From an uncultured Collinsella sp. (lineage in GTDB: Bacteria > Actinomycetota > Coriobacteriia > Coriobacteriales > Coriobacteriaceae), in the NCBI GenBank assembly GCA_958412345.1, contig CATYSO010000002.1:94127-158126 (forward strand): 64,000 nt of DNA, given 5' to 3'. Of the stretch, positions 17,197-25,523 are shown in pieces (the stretch's first letter is position 1; each line of letters starts with the position of its first letter). The notes below the pieces were generated by a model. That model saw only the letters and a list, made by a program, of their open reading frames with translations. It had not been told where the DNA came from and did not search any database. A program made the translations under genes and the position numbers.

Positions 17197-17991
17197 ATGT
17201 TTAAACTGATTGCATCCGATATGGACGGCACGTTGCTTGACGAAAACAGCCAGGTGCCTCCCGAGACCTACGAACTGATTTTGGCGCTACGCGAGCATGG
17301 CGTGCATTTTGCCGTATCGTCAGGCCGCCGCTACGATCGCCTGTGCGAGTTCTTTGCACCCGTTCGCGACAAGATGGACTTTGTCGCCGCTAACGGCGCC
17401 CAGGTCTACGCCGACGGCAAAATGGTAGACCGCGAGGTGTATTCGCACCTGGCGGTTCGAAAGCTCGCCCAGGCCGTCGCGACGTTTCCCAATCTGCATC
17501 TTGCGCTCTTTGACCGAACCAAGTCCTTTTTGCTCGATGACGAGAGCAAGTTCGTGCGCGAGGTCGATAAGGACCTTCCCAATGCCGAGCGCATTTGGGA
17601 GCTGCCAGATCCCAGCGTAAATATCATCAAAGCGAGTGTCTTTTGCGACGACGGTGCCGTTATGGACAGTGCGTACGTGCTACAGCGCGAACTCGGTCAG
17701 CTCTTTACCTTTGCGCCTTCGGGTAACGCATGGATCGATGCCATGCAGCCCGGTGTGTCGAAGGCTTCGGGCATCGAGCAGCTCGCGGAGCATTATGGCA
17801 TTGGACGCGATGAGGTCATGGCGTTTGGCGACTCGATGAACGACTACGAGATCATTCGCTTTGTCGGCACGGGTTGCGCGATGGAAAACGCGCGTCCTGC
17901 ACTCAAGGCAGTCGCCGATCGCGTGGTGGGGTGCAACCGCGACCACGCTGTCCAGCAAGAACTCCGCCACGTTCTGGAGAGCCTCGCCTAA
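17197..17991 (+). CDS. Cof-type HAD-superfamily phosphatase
   Basis: 264 residues. Motif I DMDGTLLDENSQVP (nucleophile Asp) near residue 8, motif II in FAVSSGRRYD, a C2-type cap, and motif IV AFGDSMNDYEII. Family members hydrolyse sugar phosphates, phosphorylated cofactors or nucleotides; the substrate cannot be read from sequence. ATG 17197 was chosen because AAGGGAG lies 7 bases upstream; an ATG at 17161 is inside the leader hairpin. A second HAD gene lies just downstream on the opposite strand. Confidence 0.85.
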   Translation: MFKLIASDMDGTLLDENSQVPPETYELILALREHGVHFAVSSGRRYDRLCEFFAPVRDKMDFVAANGAQVYADGKMVDREVYSHLAVRKLAQAVATFPNLHLALFDRTKSFLLDDESKFVREVDKDLPNAERIWELPDPSVNIIKASVFCDDGAVMDSAYVLQRELGQLFTFAPSGNAWIDAMQPGVSKASGIEQLAEHYGIGRDEVMAFGDSMNDYEIIRFVGTGCAMENARPALKAVADRVVGCNRDHAVQQELRHVLESLA

Positions 17992-17992
17992 T

Positions 17993-18023
17993 CCGGCAGA
18001 TGGGGACGTTCCCGTTCTGCCGG
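17993..18023. repeat. Palindrome with CCGGCAGA arms
   Basis: CCGGCAGA (17993-18000) pairs with TCTGCCGG (18016-18023) around a centre containing GGGGACG. It begins two bases after the HAD stop and may act as its terminator, although no T-run follows. Confidence 0.6.
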
Positions 18024-18028
18024 CAGCC

Positions 18029-18066
18029 GGGGACAGTCCTTGCAGCTTTTCGCGAAGAGTGTCCCC
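18029..18066. repeat. Palindrome with GGGGACA arms
   Basis: GGGGACA (18029-18035) pairs with TGTCCCC (18060-18066); the right arm runs into AACGACTA, the end sequence of the TAGTCGTT family. Non-coding gap between convergent HAD genes. Confidence 0.5.
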
Positions 18067-18083
18067 AACGACTACTGTGACTG

Positions 18084-18120
18084 GGGCAGCTAATTTGGGA
18101 CGGGGCTATTTTAGCTGCCC
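18084..18120. repeat. Palindrome with GGGCAGCTAA arms
   Basis: GGGCAGCTAA (18084-18093) pairs perfectly with TTAGCTGCCC (18111-18120); the loop holds TGGGACGGGG. It could terminate the minus-strand HAD gene that ends 14 bases on. Confidence 0.6.
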
Positions 18121-18133
18121 TGCCGGGCTGCTG

Positions 18134-18976
18134 CTAGGCGAGGGCAGCCATGATGGTGCGGGCGACGCCGTCGTGGTCGTTGTCGAACTCGGTGATGGCG
18201 TCGGCGGCGTCGCGGTCCTCGGGCTCGGCGTTGATCATGGCCATGCCGTGGCCCGCTGCCTGCAGCATGGGGATGTCGTTGATGTTGTCGCCGAAGGCCC
18301 AGGCGTCGGCGAGACGCTCGCCCAGGTGCTCGCATAGCCACGTGAGGGCCGTTCCCTTGGTGGCGCCCTTGCCCATGACCTCGATATTCATGGCGTACGA
18401 ACGCGTGACCTCAATCCCGCCGAGCGTGTCGAGCTCCGCCGCGATGGCGTCGCGATCGGCCGGGTCGTGCCAGTACATGGCGATGCGCTCGAGCATCTCG
18501 ACCTCGTCGATCTTGCTGTCGATATCCATGTCGATCGGTGTTCGTGTGCGCTTGAGCGAAGCCGCGATGTGGGGGTCGCCGCCGCAGAATTCGTCCAGGC
18601 GCGTGTAGAGTGAGCGGGGGAGGAAGCACTGCCCGTCCGCGAAGATATCGAAGGTCACATCGTGGCCGGCGGCAATGCTATGGATGCGATGGGCGATGCC
18701 GCGATCGAGTGGACGGCTCAAAATGCGCGTAGCACGTGAGGCATCGGTGGGCACGTCGTCGTCGAGCTGCCAGACGCTGGCACCGTTGGCGCAGACCGCG
18801 TAGTGTACGGCGGGGTGGGCGAGGACGGATTCAAAGACGCCCGACAGCGGGCGCCCCGTGCAGGGCACAAACTCAATACCGCGGCGCGCAAGCTCGTCGA
18901 GCATCGCCCAGGTGGCGTCGCTCATCTGCTTATCACTCGTCAGCAGCGTTCCATCCATATCGGAAAACACAATCAT
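18134..18976 (-). CDS. HAD-superfamily (Cof-like) hydrolase
   Basis: 280 residues: DMDGTLLTSDKQMSD at the N-terminus, FVPCTGRPLSGVFE as motif II, a cap domain, and WAFGDNINDIPMLQAAGHG as motif IV. Only distantly similar to the plus-strand HAD protein next door, so not a recent duplicate. Substrate unknown. It lies downstream of citrate synthase on the same strand, with a terminator between. Confidence 0.85.
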   Translation of the reverse strand: MIVFSDMDGTLLTSDKQMSDATWAMLDELARRGIEFVPCTGRPLSGVFESVLAHPAVHYAVCANGASVWQLDDDVPTDASRATRILSRPLDRGIAHRIHSIAAGHDVTFDIFADGQCFLPRSLYTRLDEFCGGDPHIAASLKRTRTPIDMDIDSKIDEVEMLERIAMYWHDPADRDAIAAELDTLGGIEVTRSYAMNIEVMGKGATKGTALTWLCEHLGERLADAWAFGDNINDIPMLQAAGHGMAMINAEPEDRDAADAITEFDNDHDGVARTIMAALA

Positions 18977-18999
18977 TCGATGCAGCCCTTTCTACTGGC

Positions 19000-19040
19000 A
19001 AAAAAAGCGTGGCCGAGGGCGGTGATGCCCTGGCCACGCT
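19000..19040 (-). terminator. Terminator of citrate synthase gene (minus)
   Basis: AGCGTGGCC (19006-19014) and GGCCACGCT (19032-19040) form a 9-bp stem with inner GGC/GCC; on the minus strand it is followed by a run of seven T. Confidence 0.85.
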
Positions 19041-19063
19041 CGGGTTCTATAACGGTTCACGCC

Positions 19064-20482
19064 CTAGCGATCGGCGAGCGGCTTGTACTCCAACGGCTCG
19101 ATAACCGGGCGATACGCGGGACGGATGATGCGGTGCGCGCAGAAGAGCTCTTCCATGCGGTGCGCCGACCAGCCGGCCATGCGGGCGACGGCAAATAGCG
19201 GCGTAAAGAGCGTCTCGGGCACGCCGAGCATCTTGTAGATAAAGCCCGTGTACAGGTCGATGTTGGCGCAGATGGGCTTGGTCATGCCGTGATCGCGCAT
19301 CACTTGCGGGGCCAGGCGCTCGATGCGCTCGATGAGCGCGAACTCCTCGCCCAAGTCCTTCTTGGCGGCAAGCGTGCGCGCGTAACGGCGGCACACCTCG
19401 GCGCGTGGGTCGCTCAGCGTGTAGACGGCGTGGCCCATACCGTAGATGAGGCCGGTGCCGTCGAAAGCCTGCTTGTCGAGGATCTTGCCCAGGTAGGCCG
19501 CGACCTCGTCCTCGTTTTCCCAGTTGGAAACATGCGCGCGGATGTCCTCGTGCATGGACACGACTTTGGCGTTGGCGCCGCCGTGACGCGGACCCTTGAG
19601 CGAGCCGATAGCCGCGGCGTAGGCAGAATACGGGTCGGTGGCCGAAGAGGACAGCACGCGGCAGGCGAACGTGGAGTTGTTGCCGCCGCCGTGCTCTGCA
19701 TGCAGCATGAGCATCACGTCGAGCAGCATGGCTTCGTCGCGGTTGAATGCCATGCCGCCGCGCAACACCTGCAGGATGGTCTCGGCGGTGGAAAGGCCGG
19801 GTGTGGGGTGCGGCACATGAACCTCGGAGCCGCGGCGCTTGGCGACCGAGGCCATATGCGCGAAGGCGGCGATGCGGGGGAGACGGGAGAGCATGGAAAT
19901 GGCGACGTCGATTTCGTGCTCGGGTGTAATGACGTCGGGTTCAGCGTCGAAGGCGTAGAGCAGCAGCACGGCGCGCTGAAGCACATTCATGATGCTCGAC
20001 GACACCGTGGTCATGGGGAACTCTTTGACGTACTCGTCGCTCAGATGCCTAAAAGCGCCCAGACGTTCACAAAAGCCGTCGAGCTCCTCTTTGTTGGGCA
20101 GCGAGCCCGTGATGAGCAGGTAGGCGACCTCTTCGTAGCCATAGCGATTCTCGGCCTGGGCGTTGTTGACTAGGTCCTCGATGCTGTAGCCGCGAAGCGT
20201 GAGCTTGCCCTGATCGGGCACGACCTTTCCGTCGACCTTGTTGTAGCCGTGCACATCCGAGATACGAGTGAGGCCCGCGACCACGCCCGAGCCGTCGGCA
20301 TTGCGCAGGCCGCGCTTGACATTGTGCTCGACAAACAGGCCCTCGTCATAAGGGTCGGTCGGCAGGCCGTGGTAGAGGTTTTCGCTCTCAGGCGAAATCT
20401 GGCGGCTTGCTTCGTAATCCAGAACCAGGCGGCTCAAGTGGTCATCGAAGCGGTAATAGATTTTCTTGGCGTCGTAGGCCAT
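19064..20482 (-). CDS. Citrate synthase
   Basis: Condenses acetyl-CoA and oxaloacetate to citrate. 472 residues, longer than the ~430 of typical type II enzymes because of an N-terminal segment of about 75 residues before RISDVHGYNK. Catalytic His in LHAEHGGGNNSTF, the second His in GMGHAVYTLSDPRA, and the late conserved segment ANIDLYTGFIYKMLG. No other TCA-cycle gene is nearby; with gltBD at 54 kb it probably feeds 2-oxoglutarate for glutamate synthesis (inference). Confidence 0.92.
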   Translation of the reverse strand: MAYDAKKIYYRFDDHLSRLVLDYEASRQISPESENLYHGLPTDPYDEGLFVEHNVKRGLRNADGSGVVAGLTRISDVHGYNKVDGKVVPDQGKLTLRGYSIEDLVNNAQAENRYGYEEVAYLLITGSLPNKEELDGFCERLGAFRHLSDEYVKEFPMTTVSSSIMNVLQRAVLLLYAFDAEPDVITPEHEIDVAISMLSRLPRIAAFAHMASVAKRRGSEVHVPHPTPGLSTAETILQVLRGGMAFNRDEAMLLDVMLMLHAEHGGGNNSTFACRVLSSSATDPYSAYAAAIGSLKGPRHGGANAKVVSMHEDIRAHVSNWENEDEVAAYLGKILDKQAFDGTGLIYGMGHAVYTLSDPRAEVCRRYARTLAAKKDLGEEFALIERIERLAPQVMRDHGMTKPICANIDLYTGFIYKMLGVPETLFTPLFAVARMAGWSAHRMEELFCAHRIIRPAYRPVIEPLEYKPLADR

Positions 20483-20559
20483 GCGCGCTCCTCTCCGGGC
20501 CGCATCGGGGTGACTTGCATGGGCATGCGCGCGTCAGGCTATCCCCAGCGGCTTGTTCG

Positions 20560-20847
20560 CTACAGGCGGTACATAAAGTTAAAGACGTCCTCGCGCTGGA
20601 TGGACACATTGACGCCCGAAAGCTCGCCGGCCTCGGCCAGGGCCTTCTGCAGCTCGGCAAAGTCGAGCTTGGACTCGGCGGTGTCGGCCAGCATGGTCAT
20701 GGTGAAGATGTCTTCGATAATGGACTGCGTGATGTCGCGGATGTCGACGTTGGCCTCGCCCAGAACGCGGGTGACGCCGGCGACGATGCCGGGGCGGTTC
20801 TTGCCAAGGACGGTGATGACGATACGGGAGGACGAGATCTCGGCCAT
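20560..20847 (-). CDS. ACT-domain protein (UPF0237 type)
   Basis: 95 residues forming a single ACT domain: IVITVLGKNRPGIVAGVTRVL followed by NVDIRDITQSI, then a C-terminal NFMYRL. Such proteins are small amino-acid or ligand sensors. Relatives usually sit beside a DUF711 (PFL) gene; here that partner is absent and citrate synthase follows 77 bases downstream. The sequence past its start leads straight into the left boundary of the island. Confidence 0.85.
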   Translation of the reverse strand: MAEISSSRIVITVLGKNRPGIVAGVTRVLGEANVDIRDITQSIIEDIFTMTMLADTAESKLDFAELQKALAEAGELSGVNVSIQREDVFNFMYRL

Positions 20848-21024
20848 GGGAAACCCTTTCGCGTGATTGCGGCGCGCGCGGGGCGCTCCGCTACGGTACA
20901 GTGTTCATCATTGTACCTGTCTGGCGCAAAAAAGGCGCGCTCGCTGCGGCGTTACATGCCTGCAACATGAGCGTAAGGGGGAAGGCCGTACGGGGAAGAG
21001 CCGTCTGGCGCGTGTCCGGCTCGT

Positions 21025-21092
21025 GTTGGGTTGATTTCCGATCTCAGCCGAACACATTGAGCGGACAGGCCGTTCCCGCAGTCAGCCGAACG
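21025..21092 (+). repeat. Left copy of 68-bp direct repeat (candidate attL)
   Basis: Contains GGTTGATTTCCGATCTCAGC, then CGAACACATTGAGCGGA, then GGCCGTTCCCGCAGTCAG. Matches 28652-28719 base for base except at three positions. It is followed by a CAGCCG/CGGCTG inverted repeat. The rest of the 20848-21243 gap holds no gene that I can support. Confidence 0.8.
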
Positions 21093-21243
21093 CCTCCGAC
21101 GGCTGATTCCGAACTGGAAGCGGAGGGCATCCCCGCCCTTCGGTAGGGGATACCGCTCCGCGGCGCATGCCGCGGGCGGCGCCCCTATCGGACCACCGTG
21201 ACCTCAGTTGGGATGGGCCCGGCACTGCCGCGTACTCGGTGAG

Positions 21244-21969
21244 CTAGAGCCAACTGTTCGTCTTCACGTCGCGTATGGCGATATTTCGGTCGTCCGGCTC
21301 GGTGATGCCGTAGCCGAACGCCTGGAGCGTCTCGATGGACTCCTGGATCCTCTGTTGGAACATGGGACCCGGATCGACCCTCGGCCCGAGGTGCCCGCGC
21401 CAAAGGCACGGCGTGGCGCGCAGCATGTTATGGATTTTGGAGATGGGCTCGATGTCGGCGTAGACGTTGAGCGTCGCCATGGCGTCCTTGTGGCCGAGGA
21501 TCGATTGGAGCGCCTTGATATCGCCGCCTTGGCGGATCCACTGCGTTGCGAACGTGTGGCGAAGGCCGTGGAACGTGATCAGCTCGTCGCTGGTGCCCAT
21601 GAGGCCGTTGGTCTCCGAGAACGTCTTGAACGCCCTGCGGATATAGCTTGTCGTCGCGAAGGTCGCGCCCGGCTCCGACAGGATGTAGCAGTCCCCGATC
21701 TCGACCGCCCCGGTAAGGCCGCGCAAGCGCAGCTTTCCGCAGTCGATCTCGTGGGTCTCCTTCAGGAAGGGGAGTAGGCCGACCGGGTCGATGGGGATAC
21801 CCCTGGCGTCATGGGTCTTGGTGTCCTTGATGAACGAACCCATTCCCTTCGCGTACGCCACCGAGTGTCTGATCGAGATCAGGCCCGTCTCGAAATCCAC
21901 ATCGCACCACCGAAGGCCGCAGACCTCGCCGATTCGCATCCCCGTGTGCAGGGCGAGTACGACCGCCCT
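21244..21969 (-). pseudogene. Tyrosine recombinase (phage-type integrase), N-terminally truncated
   Basis: The catalytic domain is complete: Arg in HTGMRIGEVCGLRW, Lys in DTKTHDARG, HGLRHTFAT, ILGHKD and the nucleophile Tyr in LNVYADI, followed by a ~60-residue tail. The N-terminal arm- and core-binding domains are missing. The frame starts directly after the TAG that ends the HTH gene, and the two genes are in the same reading frame, so a deletion appears to have joined them. The first ATG (21939) lies inside the catalytic domain. If translated, the ~231-residue product is unlikely to recombine its old sites. Confidence 0.8.
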
Positions 21970-22221
21970 CTAATCCTCGGCGGACCAATCGAGTCCGAAC
22001 TCCTTTCGGGCATCCTCTTCGCTCATGACTTCGAGAAGGTCTCCGGGTTGGCAACGAAGGGCGAGGCATAGCTGCTCGAGTGTGTTGAAGCGAATGCCGC
22101 GAATATGCCCTTTTTTAATACGGGACAGGTTCACGGGCGTGGTTCCAATCCTTTCGGCAAGTTCGTTCGAGGAAATCTTTCGCTCGGCCATGATCTTGTC
22201 GAGGCGAACAATTACGGGCAT
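21970..22221 (-). CDS. Small XRE-type helix-turn-helix regulator
   Basis: 83 residues. VRLDKIMAERKISSNELAER and TPVNLSRIKKGHIRGIRFNT form the helix-turn-helix; LEQLCLALRCQPGDLLEV completes the Cro/CI-like bundle. The family is the small HTH regulator that is typically paired with a DUF2975 membrane protein, exactly as here (9-base gap). AAGGAA precedes the ATG at 22221. It probably binds the palindrome at 22781-22799 between it and the first peptide gene (inference). Its last residues (about DWSAED) may be altered by the deletion that truncated the integrase. Confidence 0.85.
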   Translation of the reverse strand: MPVIVRLDKIMAERKISSNELAERIGTTPVNLSRIKKGHIRGIRFNTLEQLCLALRCQPGDLLEVMSEEDARKEFGLDWSAED

Positions 22222-22230
22222 GGCGTTTCC

Positions 22231-22743
22231 TTACGCAATCTCGTCGGAGTCGAGGTACAGCTCTCGGGCGTACAAGAAGAGCTGGGAAAGCATGAACAGG
22301 ACGATGCCGAGAACCAGAGAGGTCCAATCGAATGATGAAGCGATCTCTTGGGCGCCGACGGCCCCCTCGCCGCCAAACATCGAAACGGAGGTTTTGAGTG
22401 AGCCGGCGTAGAGGCTGGTGGCAGCTTGAACAACGAAGAGAATGCCGAGCACCTTCAAGCATGTCGCAGACCCTTTCTTGAAGAGGTCTCCGCTCTTGAT
22501 CGTCCACACGAGAACGGCGCTGAGGATGGTCGTAGCGATACCGATGACGGCAGGGACCAATGTCGAGATCGCAAGGGCTGGATACGCGGGGGAGTCTGCA
22601 ATTACAGGGTTGTCGAGCACTTCGATTGCTGGCTTTAAGGAGAACGCCACTTGTGCGATGGCGGTGGCGCAAAGGGTCGCAGAGGCTATCGCACATGCGA
22701 TGCGGAAGGAATGAAGCCGGGGAGTGCGATTGTCGGAACTCAT
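22231..22743 (-). CDS. DUF2975-like four-helix membrane protein
   Basis: 170 residues with four predicted membrane segments (about residues 14-35, 54-80, 95-115, 140-162) and short loops. The layout, and the neighbouring small HTH gene, match the DUF2975 group, whose function is unknown; a sensor or anti-regulator role for the HTH partner has been suggested by pairing only. GGAGGT lies 5 bases before the ATG at 22743. Divergent from the peptide cassette. Confidence 0.7.
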   Translation of the reverse strand: MSSDNRTPRLHSFRIACAIASATLCATAIAQVAFSLKPAIEVLDNPVIADSPAYPALAISTLVPAVIGIATTILSAVLVWTIKSGDLFKKGSATCLKVLGILFVVQAATSLYAGSLKTSVSMFGGEGAVGAQEIASSFDWTSLVLGIVLFMLSQLFLYARELYLDSDEIA

Positions 22744-22780
22744 AATAACCTCCGAAGAATTTAAAAAACTCAGGTTACTT

Positions 22781-22799
22781 TTTAACAGTTTATGTTAAA
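22781..22799. promoter_or_regulatory. Palindromic operator candidate between HTH/DUF2975 pair and peptide cassette 1
   Basis: TTTAACA-GTTTA-TGTTAAA is a perfect 7-bp inverted repeat in a sharply AT-rich divergent intergenic region. GTTACTTTT just before it (22774-22782) recurs upstream of cassette 2 (26369-26377, followed by AATCTAACA), suggesting common control by the island's HTH regulator. Confidence 0.5.
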
Positions 22800-22863
22800 T
22801 TTACTTTGCCGGCAAGTAATCACGGCATGCTGCAACCGAAACCCCTCTAGATTGGAGAGGATT

Positions 22864-23229
22864 ATGTTCAGTACTGTTAAGTCGTGTAAGCTCTTGGTTT
22901 TCCTCGGCCTCGCTCTTTGTCTGTTGCTGCCGGGAGCCCCCGCTTTTGCGGATGCCCCGATGCCTCCTTCCCAGGAGAGCAGCCGGTGTGCCCTCGTTGA
23001 GCCCCTCGGGTATACGGACGACGTCGTCGATACCTACTGGAGCTACAGCTGTCCTCGCGGCGTAAGCGGGCACAGCATCTCGATGTTCAACATCTCTTGC
23101 AAGACGATCTCCTACCGAAATGGCTATCGCCGATCCGCGCATCATAGGGAATCCCGCCTCGCTGCAATGTGCTCCTGTGGTGTTCTTGGCACAACTGATA
23201 AATGGCAATTTGTCTATAGCACCTACTAG
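22864..23229 (+). CDS. Small secreted Cys-containing peptide (candidate bacteriocin or signal), cassette 1
   Basis: 121 residues. Residues 1-29 form a Sec signal peptide: positive start with two Lys, hydrophobic core LLVFLGLALCLLL, and PGAPAFA as cleavage site. The mature ~92 residues have five Cys (single ones plus a CSC pair), many aromatics, His/Arg-rich HHRESR and an aromatic end QFVYSTY. I cannot assign a family. The size, leader, aromatic C-terminus and following permease plus ATPase resemble the lactococcin-972 layout, but the sequence match is weak. ATG 22864 follows GGAGAGG. Confidence 0.7.
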   Translation: MFSTVKSCKLLVFLGLALCLLLPGAPAFADAPMPPSQESSRCALVEPLGYTDDVVDTYWSYSCPRGVSGHSISMFNISCKTISYRNGYRRSAHHRESRLAAMCSCGVLGTTDKWQFVYSTY

Positions 23230-23235
23230 ATGCGA

Positions 23236-23265
23236 GGAAGGGCCGAGCATTTTGTTCGGCCCCTC
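23236..23265 (+). terminator. Hairpin between peptide and permease (possible attenuator)
   Basis: GGGCCGA (23240-23246) pairs with TCGGCCC (23256-23262), extended by GAGG/CCTC. The tail CTCTGTTCC is not a strong T-run, so partial termination that keeps peptide mRNA in excess of transporter mRNA is plausible. Confidence 0.45.
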
Positions 23266-23295
23266 TGTTCCGACTGGATGAGGTTAAGGTTGGCG

Positions 23296-25518
23296 ATGAA
23301 TATGCTCAAAATCTCGAAGGCGATCTTTAGGTCGCTTCTCTCCTCCAGGTCGCTCTGTGTTGTCGTTGTTGCGTTGATGGTTCTTTGTGCTCTGCCCGTC
23401 TTCAGGAGCGCGGCTGGCATCGACGGACGGGTCGAATACCTCGAGTCGGGAATAACCCGTGTTGAGCAGGAATTGTCAGCATCCTATGCGGATGCGCTTG
23501 TGAATGCGGGGGAGGACGGTGTCTATACCTCTTCATCAAGCATGCCCGCGCTTCTGTACCCTCTTGCCGCGGGACGTCTTATCTTGGCACCGCTCTCTCC
23601 CCTACTTCCGTTTCTGCAGATATCGGATGGAGAGTACACCTATTATGACGGATCGAAGGAGTACTTGCTATGGGTCGCAACGGCCGTTGCCGTCTCGTTC
23701 CTTGCCGCGCGTCTTAACAAACGTGAAAAGCTCATCATCCAGGCACCGATGGGCGAGCTGGGTAGACTTGTTGCATCGAGCGTATGGGCGAGTGTTTTTG
23801 CAATGCTTGCCGTCCTCGCCATCAATCTTCCAGGGATAATCGCCGCGCTTGTGAAGAATGGCTCGGGCTCGCCGTTCTATCCGATAGGCTACATTCAATA
23901 TGCGACTCCGGTTATCAAACCGGCTTGGCTGGTGTTCGCGCAGACGGCCATCCTGCAATTCTTGGTGGCAGCGTTCATCTCGCTTATCGTTCACCTTGCC
24001 GTGAAGATTGCCAATAACCCTACGCTTGGAATCGTGTTCGTATGTGCCCTGATGGGGGTGACGATGGTTCCCGGGTATTACGGAAGATCCATCGCTTTAC
24101 GTGAGTTCGCCCTGTTGAATCCCCTTACGTATGCGAACACTGAGTTGACCGTCGGCGCCTATAGCCCGTACCCGACAACGCAGATAGTGAATCTGCCTGG
24201 ACTTTGCTTCGAGCGTGGCGCGATTGCCCTCGTATGCGCAATCGGGATCGAGGTGCTGGCAATTAGCCTGCTTTGCGTTGCTGGAAAGAGCGGCTGCGCG
24301 TGCCCGATATCCCCGATTTGTCTTGAGAGAGGTTCCTTCACTGCATCGAGAACGGCAACTCGTTCGAGCGCTTGTGCCTCCGCCGTTGCATACGTAAGAA
24401 CGATGGGGAAACTGCTCCTGCGTTCTCCTACCCTCGCCGTATGCGCGATTGCAATGTCGACGACGATGCTGGCCCCGGCTCTGGTCGAGATGTTTCCTGA
24501 CGCTGATAACGTTTCCGCTGTTCGGTATAGGGATGGGGAGCTCCGTTCAATAGATCGGTATCTAGAGCAGAACGCTGCGAATATGGACGTCGAGGGCAAA
24601 GCGGCCCTGGAAGACATGCGGGATGCTCTTTCGGGTTTCGTGTACGCGCCTATGCCTGCGGAGGGGTTTCGAAGCCTTGCGACGTACGAGCGCGCTCGAG
24701 GTGAGCTGGGCGCGGCAGATGCGACTCTCCTGCAATCGATCGGAATCGAGCCGGAGACTCCTTCTCGTGCGGAAGCGCGCGCCCTTCTGCTTGAGTCGAT
24801 CGCGAGCTTGCCGGACCCCAAGGTTTACGAGTTAAGTACGAAGATGCCCCCATTAATCCTCCTTTCGTATCTCCAGGCAGCGCTTCCCTCCTTATTTTTG
24901 CTGTTGCCCGTGGTTGTCACATCGCTCGCGTGCACCCACCTGCAGTGTCGTTCCCTTCTGGTTCTCCAGATCCCCGCAACAGCGCATGTGCGTTTTCTGA
25001 CGGCTGTTGCGCTGGCTCTCCTGCTTGGCTTGGTGCTGCTTTTGGTGTCGATGGCTCCCGCTGTCGTTGTGTCCGTGATTAAGAACGGCGCGGGTGGATC
25101 GGAGTATCCCGTCGCTCTCATTCGGGCGGGAGCTTCGACAACGTCCATGGTGGGGGAGGCGGTGTTGTGCAGTATTCCGTTGCTGGTCATGGCATACGGC
25201 GTGATTTCCGTCGTCGCTGCGTTGACAGCAGCGATTAGCCGCAACCCCGTTGTCACCGGAATGGTTTGCGCGGTTCTCTTGGTGTTGGGTTCGTTGAGCG
25301 CTCATGTTGAAAGCGTGGGCATGGGCGTCGCGCTGCTGGCTCCATTCGCCTCGTTTGATCCCGCTTCCCAGGTGGGGACGATTGGGTTCCTTGGGCGAGG
25401 GACGAACGCGATGCCTTTTGGAGAGGTCGTCGGCGCATCGGGCGCTCTGCTGGTGGTCTTGGGCGCCGTATCTCCGTTGATGGTGCGCCTGAGTGTTCCA
25501 AAGATCGAAAGGGGATGA
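23296..25518 (+). CDS. Double-length ABC transporter permease, cassette 1
   Basis: 740 residues with about 13 membrane segments in two halves. Each half has a first helix (SLCVVVVALMVLCALPVF; TLAVCAIAMSTTMLAPALV), a large outside domain, then a helix bundle. The halves share LVKNGSGSPFYP and VIKNGAGGSEYP, pointing to internal duplication; the second outside domain is the larger (~120 residues). Related to the permease part of the fusion protein at 26415. No ATPase domain; the next gene supplies it. ATG 23296 is preceded by AAGGT. I infer export of, or immunity to, the adjacent peptide. Not a recognised ABC-2 or MacB subfamily. Confidence 0.75.
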   Translation: MNMLKISKAIFRSLLSSRSLCVVVVALMVLCALPVFRSAAGIDGRVEYLESGITRVEQELSASYADALVNAGEDGVYTSSSSMPALLYPLAAGRLILAPLSPLLPFLQISDGEYTYYDGSKEYLLWVATAVAVSFLAARLNKREKLIIQAPMGELGRLVASSVWASVFAMLAVLAINLPGIIAALVKNGSGSPFYPIGYIQYATPVIKPAWLVFAQTAILQFLVAAFISLIVHLAVKIANNPTLGIVFVCALMGVTMVPGYYGRSIALREFALLNPLTYANTELTVGAYSPYPTTQIVNLPGLCFERGAIALVCAIGIEVLAISLLCVAGKSGCACPISPICLERGSFTASRTATRSSACASAVAYVRTMGKLLLRSPTLAVCAIAMSTTMLAPALVEMFPDADNVSAVRYRDGELRSIDRYLEQNAANMDVEGKAALEDMRDALSGFVYAPMPAEGFRSLATYERARGELGAADATLLQSIGIEPETPSRAEARALLLESIASLPDPKVYELSTKMPPLILLSYLQAALPSLFLLLPVVVTSLACTHLQCRSLLVLQIPATAHVRFLTAVALALLLGLVLLLVSMAPAVVVSVIKNGAGGSEYPVALIRAGASTTSMVGEAVLCSIPLLVMAYGVISVVAALTAAISRNPVVTGMVCAVLLVLGSLSAHVESVGMGVALLAPFASFDPASQVGTIGFLGRGTNAMPFGEVVGASGALLVVLGAVSPLMVRLSVPKIERG

Positions 25519-25523
25519 TCTCG

